Shown: positions 1 through 7,721 of the stretch, piece after piece
How the letters are laid out: each line of letters opens with the position of its first letter
Numbering within the stretch: the first letter of the stretch is position 1
Assembly: GCA_947623935.1 (NCBI GenBank)
Contig: CANQIE010000006.1
Location: 1-44,640, forward strand
Source: an uncultured Bacilli bacterium
GTDB lineage: Bacteria; Bacillota_I; Bacilli_A; RF39; UBA660
DNA: 44,640 nucleotides
Direction of reading: 5' to 3'
Translations under genes and position numbers: made by a program
The notes under the pieces: generated by a model
The model's input: only the letters and a program-made list of their open reading frames with translations
The model's database searches: none
Told to the model about the DNA's origin: nothing

Positions 1-156
1 TTCAATTATCATTTTTACTATATCATTTTGTTTTAATTTTTTTACTTTTTTGGTCTCACATCATTTACAACTATACACAAGTCGACACAATTCTTTAATT
101 TATGATTGTATTTTAACTTTTTTATATATAAAATATAAATTGAAAGGAGTAATACT

Positions 157-933
157 ATGTTAATTATATTGATTATCATTGCTTTAATTATCTTGATTTC
201 TTCGATTAAGCAAGTAGAAGAGTACGAAAGAGGTATCTTATTTACGAAAGGAAAATTCACGAAAATATTAAATCCTGGATGGAATCTGGTCTTTCCTATT
301 TTCCAAAGTTATAAAAAAGTCGATATTCGTACCAAAGCAGTTGATGTACCAGAACAAGATGCCATCACGAGAGACAATGTTACTGTTCGGATTAATGCGG
401 TATTGTACTATAACATTTTTGATGCATCTAAAGCAGTTCTTGCCGTACAAGATTACTTTTTTGCCGTCAGTCAACTTGCTCAAACCACCATGCGTAATGC
501 CGTTGGAGCCGTAACTTTAGATGAACTACTAACGGAAAGAGATAAAATTAGTGAAAACATTTGTAAAATTATCGATGAAGCAACCGATCCATGGGGCATC
601 AAAGTAGAAAATGTAGAACTAAAAGATATTGCTCTTCCTGAGGAAATGCAAAGAGTCATCGCCAAAGTAGCCGAAGCAGAACGTGAAAAACAAGCAGTTA
701 TTACGAAATCAATTGGAGAAATTGAAGCAAGTAAAAACTTAGCTGAAGCAGCATCTACGATGGCAAATTCACCAGGAGCATTGCATTTAAGAACGCTTTC
801 TACCATCAATGATATCTCAAGTGACCAATCGAACACCATTATCTTTGCGATACCAATTGAAGTACTACAAGCATTTGGTAATAGCAACATCACAGGAAAT
901 GATATTGTAAACAAAATTACAAAAAAGAATTAA
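157..933 (+). CDS. Stomatin/prohibitin-like SPFH-domain membrane protein (slipin family)
   Basis: A 258-residue protein with a hydrophobic N-terminal segment (residues 1-17) followed directly by an SPFH domain (about 18-165), including an ERGILF motif near 24-29 and a helical, Glu/Lys/Ala-rich stretch (about 165-205). SPFH proteins oligomerise on membranes and scaffold microdomains or chaperone membrane proteases; the bacterial partner is often an NfeD protein. No nfeD gene lies downstream, and the upstream side is outside the window. The start is supported by AAAGGAG about 8 bases before the ATG. The gene stands alone, converging on the RluA-like gene with a shared terminator between them. 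Family assignment is confident from the fold pattern; the specific partner and role cannot be read from the sequence. Confidence 0.88.
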   Translation: MLIILIIIALIILISSIKQVEEYERGILFTKGKFTKILNPGWNLVFPIFQSYKKVDIRTKAVDVPEQDAITRDNVTVRINAVLYYNIFDASKAVLAVQDYFFAVSQLAQTTMRNAVGAVTLDELLTERDKISENICKIIDEATDPWGIKVENVELKDIALPEEMQRVIAKVAEAEREKQAVITKSIGEIEASKNLAEAASTMANSPGALHLRTLSTINDISSDQSNTIIFAIPIEVLQAFGNSNITGNDIVNKITKKN

Positions 934-945
934 TTTTAAGTAAAG

Positions 946-974
946 TAAAAAGTCATCTTAAAGGATGGCTTTTT
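946..974. terminator. Bidirectional rho-independent terminator
   Basis: A-rich and T-rich flanks enclose a hairpin (AGTCATC paired with GATGGCT, one G-T pair) between the converging SPFH and RluA-like genes. It has a T-tract on both strands, so it can serve both. Confidence 0.75.
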
Positions 975-1658
975 CTATAAACTATTTTTTATTTTATCAA
1001 TATCAAAATATTTAAAACCACTTTCTTGAGGTGGATAATTTGTAAATGTCATCACTTCTTTTTTTACAGGATGTGTAAAGGATAATTCATAAGCATGTAA
1101 AGCAATATCTTCACTTGACAATTCACCGTACCTACTATCTCCATACAAAGGGTAACCACGAGATGCAAACTGAACACGTATCTGATGGTGTCTACCCGTT
1201 TCTAAAGAAATATCCACAAGTGACAAATCCAGCTCCCTATTATAGTCTAAAAGTGTATACGTTAATTTGGAAAGTTTTCCCTCTTTTTCACTTACTACTT
1301 TGGTATTATAATTAACATCTTTCTTTAGATAATCGACAAATTCACCTTGACGCGGAACTTTTCCATGCACAACAGCCATATATTTCTTTTTAAAATCATG
1401 GGTACGAATGCTGTCACTCAACCTACTAGCAGCTTTACTACTTCTTGCAAAAACCATTACGCCTCCAACCGGACGATCAAGACGATGTACTAATCCGATA
1501 TAGACGTTTCCTTTTTTATGATATTTTTCTTTAACATAATCTTTCACCATCGATAATAAGTCCATATCCTTAGTAGAGTCTTGTTGGCTCAACACATTTT
1601 TAGGCTTTACGACCACGATAATGTGATTATCTTCATATAAAACATCTAACTTATTCAT
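975..1658 (-). CDS. RluA-family RNA pseudouridine synthase
   Basis: Converts specific uridines in rRNA or tRNA to pseudouridine. The 227-residue protein has the family signature HRLDRPVGG with the catalytic aspartate at residue 61, followed by the conserved ARSSKAASRLS region and the RHQIRVQ motif. No N-terminal S4 domain is present, so it is a short, single-domain member. The frame is open upstream, but the start at 1658 was chosen because GGAAGG sits 9-10 bases before it and the family begins there. The start overlaps the end of the upstream methyltransferase gene by 8 bases, so the two RNA-modification genes are translationally coupled. The target nucleotide cannot be deduced from sequence. 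Confidence 0.9.
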   Translation of the reverse strand: MNKLDVLYEDNHIIVVVKPKNVLSQQDSTKDMDLLSMVKDYVKEKYHKKGNVYIGLVHRLDRPVGGVMVFARSSKAASRLSDSIRTHDFKKKYMAVVHGKVPRQGEFVDYLKKDVNYNTKVVSEKEGKLSKLTYTLLDYNRELDLSLVDISLETGRHHQIRVQFASRGYPLYGDSRYGELSSEDIALHAYELSFTHPVKKEVMTFTNYPPQESGFKYFDIDKIKNSL

Positions 1659-2517
1659 TGCTCTCAAACCTTCCATAAATACCACAAGGAAGAACGATTT
1701 CACTATCGGAAACAGGTAAGCCCACTTCATCCGAAGTCACTTTTCCTTTATATTTTTTACCCACCGTTAAATTAAGAAGATTTTCTAATACCTTACAAGA
1801 AAGTCCTGTCGTGTAAGAATTGATAATGACAAACAAAGGTTGATCCGATAACAACTCTACACAAAGATCTAGTAAAGGAGCTAAATCTTTTTCAATGTTC
1901 CATACTTCTTTGTTGGCTCCTCTTCCATAACTAGGGGGATCCATAATAATCGCATCGTACTTATTGCCTCTTCGAATTTCTCTTTTTACAAATTTTACCA
2001 CATCGTCTACGATATAACGAATAGGCTTATCTTGTAGATTCGATACCTTAACATTTTCTTTGCACCAATCCACCATGCCCCGGGAAGAATCAACATGAAC
2101 AACACTAGCTCCTGCTTTAAGGCAGGCAACACTAGCACCACCTGTATAAGCAAACAAATTGAGTACTTTAATAGGACGATTAGCATTTTCAATTTTTTCA
2201 CGCATGTAATCCCAGTTCACGGCTTGTTCTGGAAATAATCCGGTATGTTTAAATCCCATCTGTTTAATACAGAAAGTTAAGTCTTTATAATTTATCGTCC
2301 AGCTAGCGGGACACTCTTTTTTATTTTCCCAAGTTCCTCCACCTTGATTACTTCGATGGTAATGCGCATGAATTCGTTTGTCATCGTTTAAATTGCCATC
2401 CTCCCAAATAATTTGAGGATCTGGTCTTAAAAGATAGATGTCTCCCCATCGTTCTAATTTTTCCCCTTTACTGGTATCTAATAATTCATAATCTTTCCAA
2501 TTTTTGGCAAGTTGCAT
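1651..2517 (-). CDS. Class I SAM-dependent methyltransferase, RlmI-like (COG1092 type)
   Basis: A 288-residue Rossmann-fold methyltransferase. SAM motif I is visible as VLNLFAYTGGASVAC near residues 118-132, the acidic ribose-binding residue follows in VVHVDSS, and the DPPSYG catalytic motif is at about 193-198. These are typical of RlmI/RlmK-type rRNA methyltransferases acting on cytosine C5 or guanine. The N-terminal PUA domain of classical RlmI is not obvious, so the substrate is uncertain. It is the first gene of a two-gene unit with the RluA-like synthase, which supports an RNA-modification role. A strong SD (AAAGGGGAG) precedes the ATG. Its promoter and a perfect palindrome lie just upstream. 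Confidence 0.82.
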   Translation of the reverse strand: MQLAKNWKDYELLDTSKGEKLERWGDIYLLRPDPQIIWEDGNLNDDKRIHAHYHRSNQGGGTWENKKECPASWTINYKDLTFCIKQMGFKHTGLFPEQAVNWDYMREKIENANRPIKVLNLFAYTGGASVACLKAGASVVHVDSSRGMVDWCKENVKVSNLQDKPIRYIVDDVVKFVKREIRRGNKYDAIIMDPPSYGRGANKEVWNIEKDLAPLLDLCVELLSDQPLFVIINSYTTGLSCKVLENLLNLTVGKKYKGKVTSDEVGLPVSDSEIVLPCGIYGRFESNE

Positions 2518-2528
2518 AGTATCTCCCC

Positions 2529-2544
2529 TTTCGTTATAACGAAA
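2529..2544. promoter_or_regulatory. Perfect 16-bp palindrome, candidate operator
   Basis: TTTCGTTATAACGAAA reads identically on both strands. It lies between the predicted transcription start (about 2549) and the SD of the methyltransferase gene. That position suits a repressor roadblock. The cognate regulator is unknown. Confidence 0.45.
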
Positions 2545-2555
2545 TAGATAACTTT

Positions 2556-2584
2556 ATTATAATGGAACAAACGCTTTTTTACAA
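2556..2584 (-). promoter_or_regulatory. SigA-type promoter of the methyltransferase/RluA operon
   Basis: On the minus strand, TTGTAA (2579-2584) is separated by 17 bases from a perfect TATAAT (2556-2561). Confidence 0.7.
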
Positions 2585-2600
2585 TTCGTTTTTGAGTATC

Positions 2601-2623
2601 AAAAAAGAGTCTTTACAACTCTT
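2601..2623 (-). terminator. Terminator of the pncC-nrtR unit
   Basis: On the minus strand, AAGAGT and ACTCTT pair around a 7-base loop, followed by a T run. The stem overlaps the last codons of the NrtR-like gene. Confidence 0.6.
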
Positions 2624-3440
2624 TCTTTTTATAACGGAATAGTGCACTAGGACGATGTCCTCCTCCTGTTTGTACGTGTTTGGTCTTTTCCACTTTTTCT
2701 TTAATAATGCGACGGAAAGCAGGATCTAGTAATTCTTTTCCAAGTACCACTTCATAGATTTGTTGTAATTCTCCTAAAGTGAACTCTTCAGGTACTAAAT
2801 GAAAAGCAATATCTGTATATTCAATTTTATTTTTGATGCGCTCAAGTCCTGAGGCAATTACTTTGGCATGGTCAAAAGCAAGGTCATTATTTTCAAGTAC
2901 TTCATAACGATAATCTGAGTTCATCGAATCACTAATCTTCTTTTGCACTTTAAACGATAACACTTCTTCTCCACTATCTAAAATGATTTCTAGATAGTCT
3001 TTATGTTGTTTTGGAACAACATGGAACCATTTTGCATTATTGGAAAGATTCCCTTTTATCAAGTTTTTATCAATTAACGCTACATGAGAAGTACTAATAA
3101 CCCGCATACGAGGATCCCTATCCACTTCTCCAAACGTATAAAGTTGTTCTACATAAATGTTTTCTAAATTGGTCTCATTCTTTAAAACTCTTTTAGTAGC
3201 CTCTTCAATAGATTCCTTAATACCTACAAATCCACCTGGTAAACACCATTTATCTTTAAAAGGATAATCTTTTCTTTTAACTAACAACACACTCAAAAAC
3301 TTTTCTGATAATTTTCGGTAATTGTTTACTTCTTCACTTGAAACTGAAAAGATTAAAATATCGGTCGTAAGGGATAAACGTTCAAATTGATTGGGATCGT
3401 AATCTTTTAAAAATTCTGCTTCACTTTTATAAGTCTTCAT
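2613..3440 (-). CDS. NrtR-like regulator: degenerate Nudix domain plus C-terminal winged helix
   Basis: A 275-residue protein with an N-terminal Nudix-like domain (about 25-160) and a C-terminal winged-helix segment (about 210-275, rich in basic residues, with FTLGELQQIYE and GGGHRPSALFRY). This is the architecture of NrtR, a repressor of NAD genes that binds ADP-ribose or a related Nudix ligand. The Nudix box at residues 70-92 is eroded: R84 is followed by V instead of E, the EE pair reads NE, and the final G reads N. Loss of hydrolysis is therefore likely, as in known NrtR proteins. GGAGG just before 3440 decides the start. It sits 10 bases after a pncC-like NMN deamidase gene and about 3 kb from the NAD operon, which supports NAD control. 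The DNA target is inferred, not proven. Confidence 0.8.
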   Translation of the reverse strand: MKTYKSEAEFLKDYDPNQFERLSLTTDILIFSVSSEEVNNYRKLSEKFLSVLLVKRKDYPFKDKWCLPGGFVGIKESIEEATKRVLKNETNLENIYVEQLYTFGEVDRDPRMRVISTSHVALIDKNLIKGNLSNNAKWFHVVPKQHKDYLEIILDSGEEVLSFKVQKKISDSMNSDYRYEVLENNDLAFDHAKVIASGLERIKNKIEYTDIAFHLVPEEFTLGELQQIYEVVLGKELLDPAFRRIIKEKVEKTKHVQTGGGHRPSALFRYKKKEL

Positions 3441-3450
3441 AATACCTCCA

Positions 3451-3978
3451 TTATTTTTTATAGACATTGAAATAATCTCTTTTCTCTTTTTCAACATCAT
3501 ATGCTAATACAAAAAGTAAAATATCTACAATTCGTTCTAACACGAGTTCTTTATTTTCTCTTCTAGAAGCCTTTGCTACTTCAAGAGAAGAATTGTAATA
3601 AAGATCTTTTTCCTTATCATAAATCGATACAAAAACCGTGTTATCTTTTCCAAAAGGATTCTCTTTATCTATCCTATTCAATTTACCAGTAATTCCTACT
3701 CCATAATCACTTAGAGTAAACAATGAAATATGATAACTCATCTCCATTGCCGTTTCCATACTATATACACTATAGGTATCGATCACTTCTTTCGATACTC
3801 CCATTTTGATTTTGTATTCATTGGAATAAGTCACTGCACTAAATTTTAAGATGTCACTAGCCCCTTCAATATTGGTAATTTGATTGGCTACTCCTCCACC
3901 CGTACAAGATTCCATCGTAGCGATAGTTTTCTTCTCATTTGTTAATTTTTCTACTAATGTACGATATTTTTCATCCAT
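3451..3978 (-). CDS. pncC: CinA C-terminal-type nicotinamide-nucleotide amidase (PncC-like)
   Basis: A stand-alone CinA C-terminal domain of 175 residues. Such proteins deamidate nicotinamide mononucleotide to nicotinate mononucleotide, recycling the NMN released by NAD-dependent DNA ligase. The signature TMESCTGGGVANQIT at about residues 21-35 carries the serine nucleophile (S24), and GASDILKFSAVTYSNEYK matches the second conserved block. The GITG motif is retained. The gene is co-directional with the NrtR-like gene 10 bases downstream, so regulator and NMN salvage enzyme appear co-transcribed. A ligA gene, a producer of NMN, lies in the same window. No N-terminal MoCF-like domain is present, as in the E. 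coli PncC type. Confidence 0.82.
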   Translation of the reverse strand: MDEKYRTLVEKLTNEKKTIATMESCTGGGVANQITNIEGASDILKFSAVTYSNEYKIKMGVSKEVIDTYSVYSMETAMEMSYHISLFTLSDYGVGITGKLNRIDKENPFGKDNTVFVSIYDKEKDLYYNSSLEVAKASRRENKELVLERIVDILLFVLAYDVEKEKRDYFNVYKK

Positions 3979-4021
3979 ATAAATCCTTCTTTCAATCTGT
4001 TTTTTGAAAACATTATAAATT

Positions 4022-4036
4022 TGTATATTTTAACAA
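4022..4036 (-). promoter_or_regulatory. Motif shared with the pncA leader, candidate regulatory site
   Basis: On the minus strand TTGTTAAAATATACA lies in the pncC leader. A near-identical copy differing at one base lies in the pncA leader (11280-11294). Both are downstream of their promoters. In AT-rich DNA this could be chance. Confidence 0.3.
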
Positions 4037-4067
4037 TACTTTTATCTGTTTTCTTATTAACAATTTT

Positions 4068-4096
4068 ATTATAACACATTTATCTAAAAACTCCAA
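4068..4096 (-). promoter_or_regulatory. Promoter of the pncC-nrtR unit
   Basis: Minus strand TTGGAG (4091-4096), 17-base spacer, TATAAT (4068-4073). It leaves a leader of about 80 bases before the pncC start. Confidence 0.6.
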
Positions 4097-4151
4097 CTAC
4101 TTAACTTTTACATTATAAATAGTTAATTATTTTTTAGTTTTATTAAATATC

Positions 4152-4179
4152 AAAAAAGAGAGATTTTTCTATCTCTCTT
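4152..4179 (-). terminator. Terminator of surface-protein gene A
   Basis: On the minus strand AAGAGAGAT and ATCTCTCTT pair perfectly around a 6-base loop and run into TTTT. Gene A therefore appears to be a single-gene unit. Confidence 0.8.
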
Positions 4180-4201
4180 ATACATGCTTCAGTTTGTAAA
4201 A

Positions 4202-4345
4202 TTACCGTATAGGAGCAAGTACAAGGCGGAGCGAACAATCACCACGACCTCCTCCGGTTTGACCAACAAAGAAGAAAACTCCGAATAACGGATAATTCAT
4301 AATTGGCGGACTTCCAGGGACATTACCTCCACGAAGAAGCCATGG
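4202..4345 (-). other. Hypervariable C-terminal segment of gene A (VR-like)
   Basis: Encodes the last 47 residues from PWLLRGG to the stop. Scaffold residues (RGG, GVF, the conserved G, LVLAPI) match paralogues B and C; the residues between differ. This is the position and pattern of a DGR variable region. No template repeat or reverse transcriptase was found in the window. Confidence 0.55.
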
Positions 4346-6154
4346 ATACGTAGAAGTTACAAAGAGTGCTTGATCACCATACCACCATGCGGTCTCGGAT
4401 AAATCATGCCCATAACACACGCCTCCATTACATGCCGTTTCTGATAATCTAAAATCATTTGAATCAGGAATGTCATTGGTATATAAATCATAATATTTTT
4501 CTTCTGGTAGCCTATTTGTTTCACCTTCGGTTTTAAATCCGGAAGCACCAACTAGAGGTTCTTTGTTTTCATCACTTAAAACACCCATAACATATTCCAA
4601 TTCTCCTCCAACCATATCATAAACTCCTGTAACATTTCCAGTTGTCGATGTTGTTTGTCCATTAATTGAATCATAGGTATCACCGCTTACTAATACTCCA
4701 GTTGTATATGGTTCACCACAATTTAGTGCTACTTGCTTTTCAGTTTGATTATAAGCACTATTTCCATATTTTCCATATTTACTTTGGGATAAATAAGCAA
4801 CCGACGCCCATTCACTATTCTTAATCATGTGAATATCATAACTGCTATCATTTAAGAAGCCATACTTTTGATAATCTTTTGTTTGCATATTTCTTGACAT
4901 ATAGAACAAATCAGCTATTCTTGTCCAATTTATAGGTGTTGCTGCTGGTTTAACTTCTAATTTATTTTCTTTATCTTTACTAGTTTCAAACTTGGCATAC
5001 CAAAATCCTGTTAGTTCATCTTCTCCAAATTTAAATGCTGGTTGTATTCTATAATTTACATCACTTGCATCTGTGTTTTTTTCATTGATAAAGTTGATTT
5101 GTATTTCTCCTGGATTTGGATAACATGTATTACCTTCACTATAATTACTGCCATTAAAAATACAATCTTCTCCTTGTCCACTTGTTCCTTCAGGTATATA
5201 GTATTCATATCTTGGTATCCATACCCACATCGTGTTAATATCGGTCATTGATATTTCAGTTCCGGCAGGTTCACTCGTATAATGGTCTCTTGTTTCAGAA
5301 GTTACGGTTACCGCATTCGCCCATTCTTGCATCTCATAATCATACCATTTTTTATTAAGATCTGCTTTCACCCATGACTTCTTGTTATTATCATATCTAA
5401 CGGGTATTAATCCTTCGATTAAGTTTGGATAATTGGCTCCACTTTCGTCTTTGTATACTCCTGGTTTTTCTAGTATTGGTAGTTCTCCATTTTGAGCATA
5501 CACATTTACTTTTACTGAAAAGATCATGTTATTGTATATCCATGAACCATTGACTACCGAGTTGGCATCATTATCTACCCACATCCTATAACGAAAAGTT
5601 TTAGTGTATTCCGATTGTCCATCTTCTATTCTTTCTCTATATAATGTTTTAGCTCCTGAAATACTTGTATCTTTTAATAAATCCGGTACCTTACTATTAT
5701 ATAAATCACTATATAGATTTAACGCATTATTGGTTGGTAGTCCACTCCCTGTTAATTCTTTTTCTTCTCCATTTTCTACTTCCTGTAAATAAGTCTTTAC
5801 GGTATATTCTGGTAAAGTAGAAGTGCTTTCCTTTGTTAAATAAATTTCATAATTAATGGCTGCTCCCCTAGTTGTTGCTTTGATATCAAAATCAAATACT
5901 CCCTCTTTTTCCGTAGTCAATACCATTCCCTCTTCATCACTTATTGGAAATGCATTCGTTAACGATATTTTATTCTTTTCTACTCTAGTTTCATCATAAA
6001 CAAAGGTTAATGTTCCTGTTTGTAATGTATTCTCTGTTGTTCCTTGTCTTGAATATTGAAAGAAGGCAAAAGTGGTTCCTACCGTGATTAAGACTAAACT
6101 TAATACGAGCAAGCAAACAGCAATGAGTTTTTTTCCATTTCTCTTATCTTTCAT
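4202..6154 (-). CDS. Surface protein A: SipW/TasA-like export signal plus FGE/C-type-lectin-like domain with variable C-terminus
   Basis: A 650-residue exported protein. Residues about 8-32 form a hydrophobic segment ending in TTFAFFQYS, followed by GTLTFVYDE, the pattern of SipW-processed TasA/camelysin-type proteins. The middle carries INTMWVWIPRYEY and GFWYAKFETS. The last ~200 residues follow a formylglycine-generating-enzyme/C-type-lectin pattern (TGNVTGVYDMVGGELEYVMG, then PWLLRGG, GVF and LRLVLAPI). It is one of four paralogues. Its variable insert between RGG and GVF is 14 residues, against 8-9 in the others. No LPXTG or C-terminal membrane anchor is seen. The start is fixed by an AAGGAG 10 bases upstream; a nearer ATG runs into a stop. 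Its promoter contains a G8 tract. Function is inferred as surface display or ligand binding. Confidence 0.8.
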   Translation of the reverse strand: MKDKRNGKKLIAVCLLVLSLVLITVGTTFAFFQYSRQGTTENTLQTGTLTFVYDETRVEKNKISLTNAFPISDEEGMVLTTEKEGVFDFDIKATTRGAAINYEIYLTKESTSTLPEYTVKTYLQEVENGEEKELTGSGLPTNNALNLYSDLYNSKVPDLLKDTSISGAKTLYRERIEDGQSEYTKTFRYRMWVDNDANSVVNGSWIYNNMIFSVKVNVYAQNGELPILEKPGVYKDESGANYPNLIEGLIPVRYDNNKKSWVKADLNKKWYDYEMQEWANAVTVTSETRDHYTSEPAGTEISMTDINTMWVWIPRYEYYIPEGTSGQGEDCIFNGSNYSEGNTCYPNPGEIQINFINEKNTDASDVNYRIQPAFKFGEDELTGFWYAKFETSKDKENKLEVKPAATPINWTRIADLFYMSRNMQTKDYQKYGFLNDSSYDIHMIKNSEWASVAYLSQSKYGKYGNSAYNQTEKQVALNCGEPYTTGVLVSGDTYDSINGQTTSTTGNVTGVYDMVGGELEYVMGVLSDENKEPLVGASGFKTEGETNRLPEEKYYDLYTNDIPDSNDFRLSETACNGGVCYGHDLSETAWWYGDQALFVTSTYPWLLRGGNVPGSPPIMNYPLFGVFFFVGQTGGGRGDCSLRLVLAPIR

Positions 6155-6187
6155 AACTTCATTTCTCCTTTATCATTATCTATTTCT

Positions 6188-6214
6188 ATTATAAAACTAC
6201 CCCCCCCATGTCAA
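6188..6214 (-). promoter_or_regulatory. Poly-G spacer promoter of gene A (G8, 15-bp spacer), candidate phase-variable
   Basis: Minus strand TTGACA (6209-6214), then T, eight G (complement of C at 6200-6207), TAGTTT, and TATAAT (6188-6193). The spacer is 15 bases, two short of optimum, and would change by one for each G gained or lost. Confidence 0.75.
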
Positions 6215-6251
6215 CTTTTTGTTAATTTTTCTATTCTTTTTTTACATTCTA

Positions 6252-6295
6252 TAAAAAAACAGCTAATTTCCTTTTACTATATAGGTTTATTAGCT
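6252..6295 (-). terminator. Terminator of the NAD operon
   Basis: On the minus strand AGCTAAT and ATTAGCT pair around a loop containing CC/GG, followed by GTTTTTTT. It lies just after nadD and before the gene A promoter. Confidence 0.6.
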
Positions 6296-6324
6296 ATCTA
6301 TTTTTTATTTCTCTAAAAAGTATT

Positions 6325-6900
6325 TTATTTATATAATTTATTTTTTTGAATATAGTTTAAGACATTAACATCTATTTCTATAACTTCTTCTCCTTCTTTT
6401 AATTTCTTCCTTATTTTCGTTGAAGATACCCCTTCCACTACAATATCGGTAAATAAAACATTGTCGAGTCTTAACTTGGTTTTCTTTAGGAATACTTCTT
6501 CATCATATCCTTTTCTTCGAATAACTAAGAAACGATAATTTTCAAGTAGAGCTTCATAATTTTTCCACGTATCGAACTCTTCTAAATTATCTTCCCCTAG
6601 AATGAAATAGATCACATCATCTTCATATTTCTTTTTAAAATGAAGTAAAGTCTCATACGTATATTTCTTTCCATTTCGAACTTCATAATCCGATACTTCA
6701 ACATTTTTAATTCCTTTTAAAGAAAGTTTTGCCATTTCCATTCGATCTTTGGCTGAAATAAGATCTTTTTTGTTATACTCATCACCCGTTGGAACCACAA
6801 TCATTTTATCGACATAATGACGATCTAATAGTTCCAAAATAATCTTCTTATGAGCTAAATGAATAGGATTAAAACTACCTCCAAAAATACCTATTTTCAT
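6325..6900 (-). CDS. nadD: Nicotinate-nucleotide adenylyltransferase
   Basis: Transfers AMP from ATP to nicotinate mononucleotide to give nicotinate adenine dinucleotide. The 191-residue protein opens with MKIGIFGGSFNPIHLAH, the nucleotidyltransferase (T/H)xGH-type motif, and has the C-terminal EGVSSTKIRKKL (ISSTxIR) motif that binds ATP phosphates. The SGED-like block appears as ILGEDNLEEFDTW. An ATG two codons upstream (6906) is possible, but the SD (AGAGG) is better spaced for 6900. It is the last gene of the six-gene NAD operon, 12 bases after nadK, and precedes a terminator. Confidence 0.93.
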   Translation of the reverse strand: MKIGIFGGSFNPIHLAHKKIILELLDRHYVDKMIVVPTGDEYNKKDLISAKDRMEMAKLSLKGIKNVEVSDYEVRNGKKYTYETLLHFKKKYEDDVIYFILGEDNLEEFDTWKNYEALLENYRFLVIRRKGYDEEVFLKKTKLRLDNVLFTDIVVEGVSSTKIRKKLKEGEEVIEIDVNVLNYIQKNKLYK

Positions 6901-6912
6901 GAGCATACACCT

Positions 6913-7716
6913 CTAATCTTGTAAAAATTTTTCACGGATACGACGAACAAAACGATTTTCTTCTAAACGAACGAGTTTAATAGGTTGTTTTGATACTTGA
7001 ACGTTGATTTCTTCCACTTCTTGATATCGATAGTTTTCTCCATCAATGGAAAGAAGCAAATCACTTCTTTCTTTTTGAGGTTTGATAGTGATAGGAAGTT
7101 CAATAGGAATTATCAAAGAATGTAAAATATTACGGTAACTTCGACTGTTTAGTGGAGCCATAGGTGTAATTTCTAAAGCTTCAATGGAAGGATAAATAAT
7201 ACTTCCTCCTAAACTTAGGTTGTAAGCAGTTGAACCATTGGAAGAAGAAACTAACAAACCATCACCATGAAATGTCTCTAAGATTTCACCTTCAATAATT
7301 AAATCGAGCGAAGCGGTTCGTAGTTCTTTTTCTCTTACTGTAATTTCATTATACGCTTCAAAATGAGAAATAGAGTAAGGTGTTTTAATTTCAATCGATA
7401 AAAGCGTTACTTCTTCTTGATAATAATCTCCAATGGAAATTCGCTCTAAAAAAGATTCTACATTTTTAGGAAGAATTTCTTGTGCAAACCCTAAAGTTCC
7501 TGTATTAATTCCTACATAGAGAGCTTGTCTATTAAAAGAAGATTTTTTGAGCATCCGTAAGAAGGCTCCATCTCCGCCAATTGCAATACCTAAATCGTAG
7601 TTTTGTAAATCTTCAATTAAACCGTACTTCGGCAAAAGACGACGTAACTTCTTTTCTAGTAATAAAGATTTTTTCGTATGATTACTGAAAAGACGAACCG
7701 TCTTAATTTTTTTCAT
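6913..7716 (-). CDS. nadK: NAD kinase
   Basis: Phosphorylates NAD to NADP. The 267-residue size is typical for Gram-positive enzymes. The catalytic GGDG motif is at residues 47-50 in AIGGDGAFLRML, followed by GINTGTLGF and the conserved GDGLLVSSSNGSTAYNLSLGG block that forms the NAD site. It is 5 bases downstream of nadE and followed closely by nadD, so its expression is tied to NAD salvage. No unusual features or losses are seen. Confidence 0.93.
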   Translation of the reverse strand: MKKIKTVRLFSNHTKKSLLLEKKLRRLLPKYGLIEDLQNYDLGIAIGGDGAFLRMLKKSSFNRQALYVGINTGTLGFAQEILPKNVESFLERISIGDYYQEEVTLLSIEIKTPYSISHFEAYNEITVREKELRTASLDLIIEGEILETFHGDGLLVSSSNGSTAYNLSLGGSIIYPSIEALEITPMAPLNSRSYRNILHSLIIPIELPITIKPQKERSDLLLSIDGENYRYQEVEEINVQVSKQPIKLVRLEENRFVRRIREKFLQD

Positions 7717-7721
7717 TTAAA

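Noticed and set aside
480-914. 144-residue open frame on the minus strand
   Set aside because: Lies entirely antisense to the well-supported SPFH gene, with no SD or recognisable domain.
4357-6154. Gene A as a true formylglycine-generating or modifying enzyme
   Set aside because: The FGE-like fold is present, but the C-terminal segment is hypervariable among paralogues and each has an export signal, which fits binding display better than conserved catalysis.
6200-6207. C8/C9 runs as sequencing error only
   Set aside because: Single-base length error is possible, but the run occurs at the same place between consensus hexamers in three separate loci, so the tract itself is real.
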